Source: Mesotoga sp. BH458_6_3_2_1
Lineage (GTDB): Bacteria > Thermotogota > Thermotogae > Petrotogales > Kosmotogaceae
DNA: 64,000 nt
NCBI RefSeq assembly: GCF_003664995.1
Contig: NZ_JFHL01000027.1
Span: 1-64,000, forward strand
Direction: 5' to 3'
A program made the position numbers and the translations under genes. This document shows, piece after piece, positions 16,857-25,481 of the stretch. The notes under the pieces were generated by a model. The model was not told the origin of the DNA. It did not search any database and saw only the letters and a list, made by a program, of their open reading frames with translations. Within the stretch, counting starts at the first letter, position 1. The number at the start of each line of letters is the position of its first letter.

Positions 16857-17885
16857 GTGAAAGCCGCGTTTGTGAAATCACCATTCAAATTTGAGATCCG
16901 GGAGGTCGATCTTCCCCCTCTGAAACCGAATGACGTACTGGTGAAAATAAAGGCCTCTGGCATCTGCGGCACAGATCTTCACACCGCGAGAACTGAAGCC
17001 AAAGACTGGCAGTCTTTCGGCCACGAAATAGTGGGCATTGTGGAAAAGGTCGGTTCAAATGTCGAAAATGTCAAGGTCGGACAGAGTGTACTGGTGGAAA
17101 GCGGTTCTTTCTGCGGGACATGCGAGGATTGCAGAAACGGTCGAATGGATCTCTGCCATGACAGAGCACCCAACGTCTTCATACGAGCCGAGAGAGAAAA
17201 TCTGACTATGGGCTTTGCCGAGAAGGTAATAATAGATAAACAAAATGCGGTGCCATTCGAAGGAGTCTCGTACGAAGAAGTCTCTCTCGTCGAGCCAATG
17301 GGAGTTGCGCTTGATCTAGCATACACAGTCGATCCCAAGCTGAACGACGACGTGCTGGTAGTTGGCCTAGGCCCTATCGGTCTCATGGCCGTTCAGATAG
17401 TCAAGGCCATGGGAGCGAGAAGAATCTTTGTCGCCAACCATTCCAGATCTAAGATAAGGATAGATGTCGCAAAGAGCTTCGGAGTGGAGGATGTCATACT
17501 CGTCGACAAGACCCCGATCAGCTCCTATAAATTCCCCAAGGGCGGAGTCGATAGAGCTCTCGTAACCGCACCGCCTTACGTGATCCCCGAAGTTCTTGAC
17601 GTCATGAATTTTGGAGGAGTTGTCGGCTTCATCGGAATAGACTACGGTGAGGGACGCTTCATAAAGTTCGATGCGAACAAGTTCCACTTCAACAAACTTC
17701 AGCTAAGAGCCTCGCATGCAGTTCCGGCTCTGTACTTCCCGAGATGTGTAGATATGATAAAGAGCGGAGCAGTAAATGTGAAACCGCTGATCACCGATAC
17801 CTTCAAACTGGAAGATATAGGTGAGATGATGGTCAAGGCCGAGAACGAGAAAGACAAAGTAATCAAAGCAGTAATGCTAGATTGA
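16857..17885 (+). CDS. Zinc-dependent medium-chain dehydrogenase (sorbitol/threonine dehydrogenase-like)
   Basis: This 342-residue medium-chain dehydrogenase starts with GTG. The catalytic zinc Cys-His set is in SGICGTDLH and FGHEIVG. The structural-zinc cysteines are in the lobe CGTCEDCRNGRMDLC. The NAD fold begins VLVVGLGPIGLMAVQIVKAMG. It is the final gene of the operon, followed by a strong terminator. A polyol or sugar substrate is likely from context; acetaldehyde from the DeoC-like reaction is another thought, but the subfamily fits polyols better. Confidence 0.87.
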   Translation: MKAAFVKSPFKFEIREVDLPPLKPNDVLVKIKASGICGTDLHTARTEAKDWQSFGHEIVGIVEKVGSNVENVKVGQSVLVESGSFCGTCEDCRNGRMDLCHDRAPNVFIRAERENLTMGFAEKVIIDKQNAVPFEGVSYEEVSLVEPMGVALDLAYTVDPKLNDDVLVVGLGPIGLMAVQIVKAMGARRIFVANHSRSKIRIDVAKSFGVEDVILVDKTPISSYKFPKGGVDRALVTAPPYVIPEVLDVMNFGGVVGFIGIDYGEGRFIKFDANKFHFNKLQLRASHAVPALYFPRCVDMIKSGAVNVKPLITDTFKLEDIGEMMVKAENEKDKVIKAVMLD

Positions 17886-17899
17886 GAATTAATACATGA

Positions 17900-17924
17900 G
17901 CCCGCCGCAATGGCGGGCCTTTTC
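17900..17924 (+). terminator. Rho-independent terminator of the ribose-type operon
   Basis: A perfect stem GCCCGCC with loop GCAAT and GGCGGGC is followed by CTTTTCTTT. It lies 14 bases after the dehydrogenase stop. Confidence 0.9.
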
Positions 17925-18480
17925 TTTGAGATCAACCTGACGAGAAAGGATAATCGTCATCGGTCAACAGTCCGCAGTCCTCCGAGAAGAGTTGCAAGAC
18001 GCAAGGCGCCGAAGATCATCGGCGGACGCAAGGCCGGTAATTTCATCTCGGGACGCAGGGCTGGCAAAGACCACGCCAGGTCGCAATGCCCGCTTCGCGG
18101 GGAAAGATCCTCAGCACAGTGTTCTTCGCAGGCCAGTCGCCTTCGGTGGCCAGTCGCACTTTCTGCGGCCAGTTCCGACTTCGTCGGGCAAACAAAGACG
18201 ATTGAGAAAGAGCGTAGTGGAGAGGTTCGCTGCGCTCACGAGAGAAGAGAGAAGAAACCAGTAAGATTGGCGACGCCCAATTCCGTCATTCCGACAAAGC
18301 TCCTGGTCGGAATCTCGATGCTATTGCTTCACGGCTCTCGTCGGCGAACGGAGAACCATTCAATGACCAACCAGTTTCTTTGCTCTTTCCAACGACCAAC
18401 CTGCTACCCCCAACGCCGGTCTTACAACTCACAACTTGTAACTTGCATCTTGCAACTAATCCTTTGCTCTTTCCAACCCC
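17925..18480. repeat. Mosaic intergenic repeat island 2
   Basis: About 550 bases lie between convergent operons. A 231-codon frame is open across it, but it reads through repeat words, has no ribosome site and matches repeats elsewhere, so it is not called a gene. Words shared with the other islands include CGCTTCGCGGGGAAAGA, CAACTCACAACTTG and CTACCCCCGACCACG. A copy of the 150-base module described at 18274-18430 lies here. Confidence 0.7.
18274..18430 (+). repeat. Dispersed ~150-base repeat, copy 1
   Basis: This is one of three near-identical copies, the others at about 27265-27420 and 54377-54540. Shared landmarks in order are CGCCCAATTC, GTCATTCCGACAAAG, TCCTGGTCGGAATCT, GATGCTATTG or TAATGCTATTG, GGCGAACGGAGAACC and CCAGTTTCT. 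A short inverted repeat (CCGACAAAGCTCCTGGTCGG) could fold as a hairpin. Confidence 0.8.
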
Positions 18481-19491
18481 CTATCCGCTACCCCCGACCA
18501 CGCCTTTCGTTTCATGCAGCCAGCAGGCGGCTGTATGGCCCTCGGCCACCTCAAAGTTACCAGGCATTTCTTTGCTGCAGATGTCCATATTGTAGGGGCA
18601 TCTAGGGTGAAATGGACATCCAGGTGGTGGATTTATCGGGCTAGGTGGCTCCCCTTCCAGTCTGATATTCTGAAGCTTTCGGTTCTCGGGATCCCAGTTT
18701 GGAATCGAAGCCATAAGTGCCTTTGTGTAAGGGTGCGCGGGGTTGTTGAAGAGCTCTCTCGCTTCGGCAGTCTCTACGACGTTTCCCAGATACATTACCA
18801 TTATTCTGTCGCTCATATGGTGTACGACGTCTAGATTGTGCGAGATAAAGATGTAGGACATCTCGCTTTCGTCCCTCAGCTCTTGCAGCAGGTTTATGAT
18901 CTGACTCTGAACTGAGACATCGAGAGCAGATGTAGGTTCATCGCAAATAATCAACCGTGGTCTAACAGATATCGAACGGGCAATCGCGATCCTCTGCCTT
19001 TGTCCCCCGGAAAATTCGTGAGGGTAACGCTGTGCGTATTCGGGATAAAGGCCGACTTTCATCAGAAGCTCTCCCACATAATCCTCTGCTTCGTTCTTAG
19101 ATAAGAGGTTATGTGCCTCGATCGGTTCCCTTATGATATCCCTTACCGTCATTCTAGGGTCAAGAGAATCGAAGGGATTCTGAAAGATCATCTGAACATC
19201 TCTCCGGAACTTCGAGCGCACGTTTTTCCCAAGTCCTTTGGTTATGTCGTGTTCCTCTCCATTTTCGTCATGATAAACTATCTTCCCGCCGGTTGGCTCG
19301 TAGATCTTCACTATGGTCCTGCCCAGAGTGCTCTTGCCACAGCCCGACTCCCCGACTACTCCAATAGTCTCTCCCCTGTTTATCTCAAGGGTTACAGACT
19401 GCATTGCCCTTACATGACCAACTACCTGTAGAAAGACACCGGCCTTTATCGGGAAGAACTTCTTAAGTCCTTCGGTAGAAAGTATCTTCAT
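18481..19491 (-). CDS. oppF: Oligopeptide ABC transporter ATP-binding protein (OppF/DppF)
   Basis: This 336-residue ATPase has Walker A GESGCGKST, signature FSGGQRQRIAIAR, Walker B LIICDEP and the C-terminal oligopeptide-binding extension with its four cysteines (GCPFHPRCPYNMDIC). It is the last gene of the operon amiE-anmK-oppA-B-C-D-F. Its stop codon and the last few codons (GVVGGSG) lie inside a word, CTACCCCCGACCACG, that is repeated at 27667-27681. The dispersed repeat therefore appears to have replaced the native 3' end. It works with OppD to drive uptake of peptides, here probably muropeptides. Confidence 0.92.
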   Translation of the reverse strand: MKILSTEGLKKFFPIKAGVFLQVVGHVRAMQSVTLEINRGETIGVVGESGCGKSTLGRTIVKIYEPTGGKIVYHDENGEEHDITKGLGKNVRSKFRRDVQMIFQNPFDSLDPRMTVRDIIREPIEAHNLLSKNEAEDYVGELLMKVGLYPEYAQRYPHEFSGGQRQRIAIARSISVRPRLIICDEPTSALDVSVQSQIINLLQELRDESEMSYIFISHNLDVVHHMSDRIMVMYLGNVVETAEARELFNNPAHPYTKALMASIPNWDPENRKLQNIRLEGEPPSPINPPPGCPFHPRCPYNMDICSKEMPGNFEVAEGHTAACWLHETKGVVGGSG

Positions 19492-20465
19492 TTTTCAGAT
19501 CCTCCTTCGAAGAGCCAGCAGGCGGCGGTGTGGCCTTCACCAACATAGAATTCTGGCGGGTCTTTCTTTCGGCAGATCTCCATTGCGTGAGGACATCTAG
19601 GATTGAATCGGCAGCCCTCTGGAAACTCATATGCCCTGGGAACGTACCCTTCGATGTATGGAAGTTTCTTTCCCTTGAAGGATTTTGTCACTCTTGAGTT
19701 GAGAAGACCCTTGGTGTAAGGATGCGAGGGCGAGGAATACAGTTCCTTCACCCCGGACTTCTCGACGATCTTTCCGGCGTACATTACATGAACTCTATCG
19801 GCTAGTTCGGCAACTACCCCTAGATCATGTGTGATAAAGATTATCGAACTGCCGAATTCTCCCTGGAGCTCCCGCATAATGTTCAAAACCTGAGCCTGTA
19901 TTGTGACATCCAGTGCGGTAGTTGGTTCGTCCGCGATAACTATCTCTGGATTTGTTATCAGGGCCATCGCAATCATGATTCTCTGAAGCATTCCGCCGCT
20001 CATTTCGTGGGGATACTCTCTGTATCTCTTCTCCGGTTCGGGGATATTTACCCTTCTGAGAATTGAAATGATCTCATCGTATGTTCTTGTCTGATCCCAG
20101 GTCATGTGAGCTCTGGCAACTTCCGTTAGCTGGAACCCTATCGTGTAAAGAGGATCGAATGCCGACATAGGTTCCTGAAAGATCATGCTGATTTCCCTGC
20201 CCCTTATGTCCCTGTACGCCTTGTTAGGCAGTCCGACGAGGTTCTTCCCCTTGTACAAGATTTCACCCTCGACCTTGGCCGGCGGCACTTTTATCAGACC
20301 GAGAACTGTCTGTACGGTAACGCTCTTACCACAGCCTGATTCTCCGACAAGCGCGAGAATCTCGCCCTCCTCGAGATTGAAGCTTATGTCGTCCACAGCC
20401 TTCACAAGACCGTCCGGGGTCCTGAAATATGTTTTGAGATTCTTTACCTCAAGTATTGCGCTCAT
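19488..20465 (-). CDS. oppD: Oligopeptide ABC transporter ATP-binding protein (OppD/DppD)
   Basis: This 325-residue ATPase has Walker A GESGCGKS, signature MSGGMLQRIMIAMAL (the OppD-type Met variant), Walker B IVIADEP and the C-terminal GCRFNPRCPHAMEIC cysteine motif. It overlaps oppF and oppC by four bases on each side. It is a partner of OppF in the peptide or muropeptide importer. Confidence 0.93.
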   Translation of the reverse strand: MSAILEVKNLKTYFRTPDGLVKAVDDISFNLEEGEILALVGESGCGKSVTVQTVLGLIKVPPAKVEGEILYKGKNLVGLPNKAYRDIRGREISMIFQEPMSAFDPLYTIGFQLTEVARAHMTWDQTRTYDEIISILRRVNIPEPEKRYREYPHEMSGGMLQRIMIAMALITNPEIVIADEPTTALDVTIQAQVLNIMRELQGEFGSSIIFITHDLGVVAELADRVHVMYAGKIVEKSGVKELYSSPSHPYTKGLLNSRVTKSFKGKKLPYIEGYVPRAYEFPEGCRFNPRCPHAMEICRKKDPPEFYVGEGHTAACWLFEGGSEK

Positions 20466-21553
20466 ACCTTCTCCACCGCCCTGTAAGGATCGACGGCGTC
20501 TCTCAAAGCGTCTCCCACAAAGTTGAAAGAGAGGACCGCAATAATTATGAAGATTCCGGGAACCATAAGCCAGGGATGGGCCTCCAGTTCGGACAGAGAC
20601 TGAGCCTGTTTCAGAAGCAGGCCCCAGCTTGTCATAGGTTCCTTTATACCGAGCCCCAAGAAGCTTATCGCGCTCTCTCCGAGAATCATTCCCGGTATTG
20701 AAAGTGTAGAGACGACAATTAGATAGCTTATTGTGTTAGGAATCAAGTGACGCGTTATTATTTTCATGTTAGATACACCGGATACTCTGGCGGCCAGAAT
20801 GAACTCCTTCTCCCTGAGGCTCAGGACCATTCCTCGGACAACACGCGCAACGCCCATCCAGCCAATTAGTGAAAGAACGATGACGATTCCGAAATAGACC
20901 CATGTACTGGGCCATTGAGGAGGTAGAATCGTGGCTAGGGCCAGCCAGAGCGGGATTCTCGGGAAGGATCTCAGAAGCTCTATGAAACGCTGTATTACTA
21001 CATCTATAGTTCCGCCGTAGAATCCGGAAAGCGCTCCCACTATCGCCCCTATGAATACGCTTATCAGAGTGCCCACGAGGCCGACTGTCATTGAGACCTT
21101 CCCCCCGATAAGGACCCTGGAGAATAGATCCCTGCCAAATCTGTCGCCGCCAAAAAGAAGAACCATCGCTACGTCAGAGGATTCTTCAACACCGAAGAGA
21201 TGGAGATCGGTCTTGAAAATCCCCCAGAATCTGTATTCCTCTCCCCTGACGAAGAACTTCACGGGAACTGGCCGGCTGGTGTCTTCGGAGAATTCCAGCC
21301 TGTAAGTCACGGGATTTCTAACCTTCTTCATCCCGTACACGAAGGGACCTCTCCAGTTGCCTTCTTCATCGAAAAATCGGATCTTCGACGGCGGCGCATA
21401 GACGAAATTCCTGTGGGAGGTCACATAGCTGTATGGTGCTATGAAGTCGGAAAATATGACAAGCAGATACATGATTGAAAGGGCTATCAAACCAATGACA
21501 CCAAGTTTATGTTTGAAGAAATTCTTTGCAATCCGACTTTTCGTGGTCTGCAT
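20462..21553 (-). CDS. oppC: Oligopeptide ABC transporter permease (OppC/DppC)
   Basis: This 363-residue permease has an N-terminal OppC_N helix and five more membrane segments in the BPD_transp_1 domain. The EAA-loop region reads ILAARVSGVSNMKIITRHLIPN. A periplasmic insertion of roughly 100 residues follows the first helix (about residues 40-140), typical of the DppC group. It is translationally coupled to oppD by a four-base overlap. Confidence 0.92.
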   Translation of the reverse strand: MQTTKSRIAKNFFKHKLGVIGLIALSIMYLLVIFSDFIAPYSYVTSHRNFVYAPPSKIRFFDEEGNWRGPFVYGMKKVRNPVTYRLEFSEDTSRPVPVKFFVRGEEYRFWGIFKTDLHLFGVEESSDVAMVLLFGGDRFGRDLFSRVLIGGKVSMTVGLVGTLISVFIGAIVGALSGFYGGTIDVVIQRFIELLRSFPRIPLWLALATILPPQWPSTWVYFGIVIVLSLIGWMGVARVVRGMVLSLREKEFILAARVSGVSNMKIITRHLIPNTISYLIVVSTLSIPGMILGESAISFLGLGIKEPMTSWGLLLKQAQSLSELEAHPWLMVPGIFIIIAVLSFNFVGDALRDAVDPYRAVEKV

Positions 21554-21554
21554 A

Positions 21555-22523
21555 TCAGCTCATCCTTATCCTTGGGTCGAGAACGGCAAGCGCTATGTCG
21601 GCAAATAGATTCCCGATCTGGGTTATGATGGCGATGAACATAAGGAAGGTCATAACGAGATACTGGTCGTGGTTGAGAAGAGCGTTATAGAAGAACGGAC
21701 CCATCGTCGGCAGATTCAGGACGATAGCGGCTATTATCGTGCCGCTGAATACGTTTGGAAGCTCCGTTCCGGCTATGCTGACCATCGGATTGAGGGCGTT
21801 CTTTATTGCGTGTCTTTTGACGGTCTTCTCATCGAGGCCGTGGGCTCTGAGCGATGTTACAAAGGGAGAAGAGATGACATCCAGCATGTTCCCGCGCATG
21901 ACACGCATGAGTCCTGCAAGACCGCTCATGCCTACCACGATTAGAGGAATCCACAGGTGTTTCAGTAGATCCACGAGCTTCTCCAGACTGAAGGGAGCCC
22001 CAACAAACTGGGGCGAAAAGAGGCCGCCGACCGAGGTTGCTCCCATCTGCAGCATGAGATACATTAGAATCAGCGCCAGAAAGAAGTCCGGTATAGAAAG
22101 ACCTATGAAGCCGATAACTGTCAGCGAATAGTCACCGAATGAATATGGATGCAGCGCCGAGTAGATTCCCATTGGAACGGCAAGGATCCACTGAAAAACG
22201 ATGGCACCCAGCGCAACGAAGACCGTCCAGCCCATCCGTTCCCATATAAGCTCTCCCACAGGCCTTTGAAAGGCAAAGGAGTAGCCGAAGTCTCCTCTGG
22301 TTACTATCCCCTTGATCCAGTTCCAGTATCTTACGTAGGCCGGTTCATCGAGCCCGAGGTTCTTTCTGAGTAGCTCGATCTGCGCCGGTGATATCCTCGG
22401 GTTGTCTAGATACTGGCTTATGAAATCACCGGGCTGGAGCTCTGTGATTACGAAACAGATCACGGATATGAAAAACATCATTGGAATCATGATAAGCAAT
22501 CTTCTAGCGATAAAAGACCACAT
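21555..22523 (-). CDS. oppB: Oligopeptide ABC transporter permease (OppB/DppB)
   Basis: This 322-residue permease has six predicted helices. The OppB-type N-terminus reads RRLLIMIPMMFFISVICF and is followed by a LQPGDF segment. The EAA-like loop is LRAHGLDEKTVKRHAIKN. It follows the binding-protein gene after a hairpin and precedes oppC by one base. Confidence 0.92.
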   Translation of the reverse strand: MWSFIARRLLIMIPMMFFISVICFVITELQPGDFISQYLDNPRISPAQIELLRKNLGLDEPAYVRYWNWIKGIVTRGDFGYSFAFQRPVGELIWERMGWTVFVALGAIVFQWILAVPMGIYSALHPYSFGDYSLTVIGFIGLSIPDFFLALILMYLMLQMGATSVGGLFSPQFVGAPFSLEKLVDLLKHLWIPLIVVGMSGLAGLMRVMRGNMLDVISSPFVTSLRAHGLDEKTVKRHAIKNALNPMVSIAGTELPNVFSGTIIAAIVLNLPTMGPFFYNALLNHDQYLVMTFLMFIAIITQIGNLFADIALAVLDPRIRMS

Positions 22524-22545
22524 AATCTTCCTCCGGAGAAGTAAA

Positions 22546-22568
22546 GCGGGAGGAGAATCTCCTCCCGC
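22546..22568 (-). terminator. Hairpin between oppA-like and oppB genes
   Basis: GCGGGAGGAGA pairs with TCTCCTCCCGC around a minimal loop, followed on the minus strand by CTTTACTT. It is probably a leaky terminator or stabiliser that raises binding-protein levels, as at 7246 and 34847. Confidence 0.75.
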
Positions 22569-22579
22569 GGATGAAGTGC

Positions 22580-24325
22580 TTATTTCTTAAATACAGTCCA
22601 GGAAGAGTAAGAGAGAAGCCCCTCTTCGTTCTGTTCGACGTTTCCTAGCGACTTGTTCGCGGCGTAAAGATTCATTCCTTTGCACACGAAAATCACAGGA
22701 AGATACTCTGCGTAGATCTCCTGCCATTCGTCGTAATACGATTTTCTTTCGACCGGGTCCATAGCGACCTGGCCCTTTTCAAAGAGTTCGTACACTCTCT
22801 TCTCCCAGTCAAGCATGTTTTCCATGATAGGAAGATTGGTGTCGGGATCTCTCGTTGTTCTGTGCCAGTAGTAGAGCTGAGTTCCCGGCTGCCAGATCGC
22901 CTTTCTCAACTGGGGATCTGGCTGGTTCCCGAAAGCCCTTATTCCAACTTCGAAGCTGCCGGCGCCAAACATCTGGCCAGTTAGAGAGCTATCGAGTATC
23001 TGTAGATTAACCTTTATTCCGATACTCTGCAAGTCTTGAGAGTATATGTATCCGATATCCTGGTACTCCTGCGGAGAGCTCTGCAGGGTCAGGACGAATT
23101 CGAACTTCGTCCCGTCGGGATACTCTCTGAGGCCGTCACCGTCAACGTCTTTGAATCCAAGCTCGTCTAGAATTCTTGCGGCCTCTGCCAGGTTGAAGGG
23201 TCTGCGAATCTCTTCGATCTTTGGATTGTAGAAGGCCTTGTTCGAAGGTAGCACTGGAACTCCTCCAAAAACGGCCAGTCCATTGTAGACCTCATCGATG
23301 ATCCTCTCTCTGTCGACGGCATATTCCATAGCCTGGCGGAACTCGGTGGTCCTGAAAACCTCTCTGAGTTTCGGATCCTCGACATCGAAATTGAAGGCAA
23401 TGTGAATCGGACTTGGAGTAGGCTGAGTAGGCTCTGCAAGGAAGACTCTGAATGGACCGCCGGCAAGTTCCCTCTCCTTGAGGATTGGGAAGTCGTTTCC
23501 ACTCACGGCCATGTAGTCGAGCTCTCCTGCCATGAACTTGGCAAGCCTCACCTGTGCATCGCTTACAACGAGGTACTCGATCTTGTCCACATAGGGAAGC
23601 TTGTTGCCATATTCGTCGACCTTCCAGTAGTTTGGATTCTTCGTCATGACGACCTTCTGGTCTATTATGTACTCCGAGAGCATGAAGGGTCCGTTTGCTG
23701 GAATCTCGTTCAGAGGAGTGTTTGTGAGCCATACATCGTTGACTGAATCGGGCCTCTCCTTGTCGATCTTGCTTTCAAGGGCATGAGACGGGTAGATGTA
23801 GGCGTGCGACAGAACTGTGAAGAAGGCAGCGTACGGCGCGGGCAAAATTGCCTTGACAGTGCTGTCATCGACCTTGACCCACTCAATTGGTTTTGCTTCG
23901 ATTGTGAATCTGGCTACGGAGTTTCCTCTGGCTACGGGATTCATAACGAAGTGCTCAAATGTGAAGATTACGTCATCGGCGGTCAGAGGGACGCCGTCGG
24001 ACCATTTCACGTCTCTCAGGTGGAAGGTGACCTCTTTGTTGTCTTCCGATACTTCCCACGACTCTGCAAGGGCGGGCCTGATTGCCGACGTAACCGGATG
24101 AGCCTCAACGAGTCCTGTGAGCATCTGTCCTGCAACGGAGTAAGCGTTGCTATCGAGAGTACCGTAGAAATTGAATGATTGGGGGGAACCGGTAAGTGCC
24201 AGGTACAACGTTCCTCCCGTGCTGGGGTTTGGATCGGGTGTCAGTAAGCTGTCTTCCACGAATGGAGCTGCCATTAACATGGCGGTGAAAAGAACTGCGA
24301 GAACTAACAGAAAGATTCGCCTCAC
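22580..24325 (-). CDS. Peptide ABC transporter substrate-binding protein (family 5)
   Basis: This 581-residue exported SBP_bac_5 protein has a signal peptide (about 1-19, MRRIFLLVLAVLFTAMLMA). The family signature region reads TVTFHLRDVKWSDGVPLTADDV (quoted in part) and EYLVVSDAQVRLAKFMAGE. The start is GTG behind AAGGAGG. Its position directly after amiE and anmK, both muramic-acid recycling enzymes, suggests it binds muropeptides or cell-wall peptides rather than general peptides. Confidence 0.9.
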   Translation of the reverse strand: MRRIFLLVLAVLFTAMLMAAPFVEDSLLTPDPNPSTGGTLYLALTGSPQSFNFYGTLDSNAYSVAGQMLTGLVEAHPVTSAIRPALAESWEVSEDNKEVTFHLRDVKWSDGVPLTADDVIFTFEHFVMNPVARGNSVARFTIEAKPIEWVKVDDSTVKAILPAPYAAFFTVLSHAYIYPSHALESKIDKERPDSVNDVWLTNTPLNEIPANGPFMLSEYIIDQKVVMTKNPNYWKVDEYGNKLPYVDKIEYLVVSDAQVRLAKFMAGELDYMAVSGNDFPILKERELAGGPFRVFLAEPTQPTPSPIHIAFNFDVEDPKLREVFRTTEFRQAMEYAVDRERIIDEVYNGLAVFGGVPVLPSNKAFYNPKIEEIRRPFNLAEAARILDELGFKDVDGDGLREYPDGTKFEFVLTLQSSPQEYQDIGYIYSQDLQSIGIKVNLQILDSSLTGQMFGAGSFEVGIRAFGNQPDPQLRKAIWQPGTQLYYWHRTTRDPDTNLPIMENMLDWEKRVYELFEKGQVAMDPVERKSYYDEWQEIYAEYLPVIFVCKGMNLYAANKSLGNVEQNEEGLLSYSSWTVFKK

Positions 24326-24365
24326 GGTAAAAACCTCCTTTATGTTTTCTCTCCCGTCGGGGAGA

Positions 24366-25481
24366 TCAAGGTAAAGCCAGTTTTCCTAGGACAACTCTCT
24401 TTCTCGCTCCCGTTACAGACGGAACGTTTGCCTCTACCCCGTTAAAGAATTCCTGAGCGAGAACTGCCATGCCCATCGCTTCCTTTGCCTGTAAGAAGGT
24501 TCTTTCAGGCACCTCTACATCAAGGCCGCTCAGCAGTTTAAGGTCCTCGATCATAACGGGGTTAAGGGCTCCTCCTCCCGTAACCACTATTCTTTTCCCC
24601 AAAGGTAAATATGAATTGATGCTTTGAACTAACTGGAATACGCTGAACCTAACGAGGGTTCTAACAAGGTTGTCCGGAGAGGAGACTGAGATCCCCTCCA
24701 GAAAGACATCGTTGTAAACCTCTCTTCCCGTCGATTTCGGGGGCCGCCTCTCGAAGTATTTTCGGTCTCTCTCCACGAGAACGTCGAGTACCGCGCCGTC
24801 GACAGTTCCCCGTGCGGCGATCTTGCCCCCTTCGTCAAACTCCATGTTGAAATACCTTTTTGCAACTAGATCTATCAGGCAGTTGGCGGGACCTGTGTCG
24901 AAGGCCTTAACATCCTCGAGTTTCTCGGCCACATACGTGACGTTCGCTATACCGCCTAGATTTACTGCGTAGATGCCGCTTTCAAAATAGATCCAGTCGA
25001 AATAAGGGATGATAGGCGCACCCTCCCCCCCGAAAACCATGTCCTTCTTCCTGAAATCAAAGACCACCGGAAGGCCAGTCTCAGAGGATACGATATCTGC
25101 TTCGCCAATCTGAAGAGTGGCATGAACCGCTGGATCGTGGTAAACCGTTTGTCCGTGGTATGCGATTGCGTCAACCTTGACTTCTGTCCTATCGAGAAAG
25201 GATCTGATTGCGGTTGCGTGTTTTTTCCCGATGAGGAAGTTCATTGAATTGACTCTGTCCACACCAGAAAGCGAAGGGTCGAAGGTTTTCACTATTTCAT
25301 CATGGAAACTCGACTCGAACTGAACAGAAGAGTGCTCGAGAAGATTCACCTTCATTGACTTTCCACTTCCGAGACAACTAACAACTGCGAGCTCCAAACC
25401 ATCGGCCGACGTTCCCGACATGACTCCGAGAATATTTCTGGATTGGCTGGAGAGAAGATTTCTTATTTCATTCCAGATCAT
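24366..25481 (-). CDS. anmK: Anhydro-N-acetylmuramic acid kinase
   Basis: This 371-residue kinase of the AnmK family hydrolyses the 1,6-anhydro bond of anhydroMurNAc and phosphorylates it to MurNAc-6-phosphate. The N-terminal ATP motif LGVMSGTSADGLELAVV is preserved. So are IAYHGQTVYHDP, YAVNLGGIANVTYV, AFDTGPANCLIDL and RIVVTGGGALNPV. The length is normal. Its ATG overlaps the amiE stop by four bases. Its product feeds the MurQ etherase encoded at 29424. Confidence 0.95.
   Translation of the reverse strand: MIWNEIRNLLSSQSRNILGVMSGTSADGLELAVVSCLGSGKSMKVNLLEHSSVQFESSFHDEIVKTFDPSLSGVDRVNSMNFLIGKKHATAIRSFLDRTEVKVDAIAYHGQTVYHDPAVHATLQIGEADIVSSETGLPVVFDFRKKDMVFGGEGAPIIPYFDWIYFESGIYAVNLGGIANVTYVAEKLEDVKAFDTGPANCLIDLVAKRYFNMEFDEGGKIAARGTVDGAVLDVLVERDRKYFERRPPKSTGREVYNDVFLEGISVSSPDNLVRTLVRFSVFQLVQSINSYLPLGKRIVVTGGGALNPVMIEDLKLLSGLDVEVPERTFLQAKEAMGMAVLAQEFFNGVEANVPSVTGARKRVVLGKLALP

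Noticed and set aside
17910-18605. A 231-codon open frame on the plus strand
   Set aside because: It runs from a terminator through mosaic repeats into the antisense strand of oppF and has no plausible start signal.
23167-23732. Long frames antisense to the peptide-binding protein and other genes
   Set aside because: They are shadows of well-supported genes with clear families and signal peptides.
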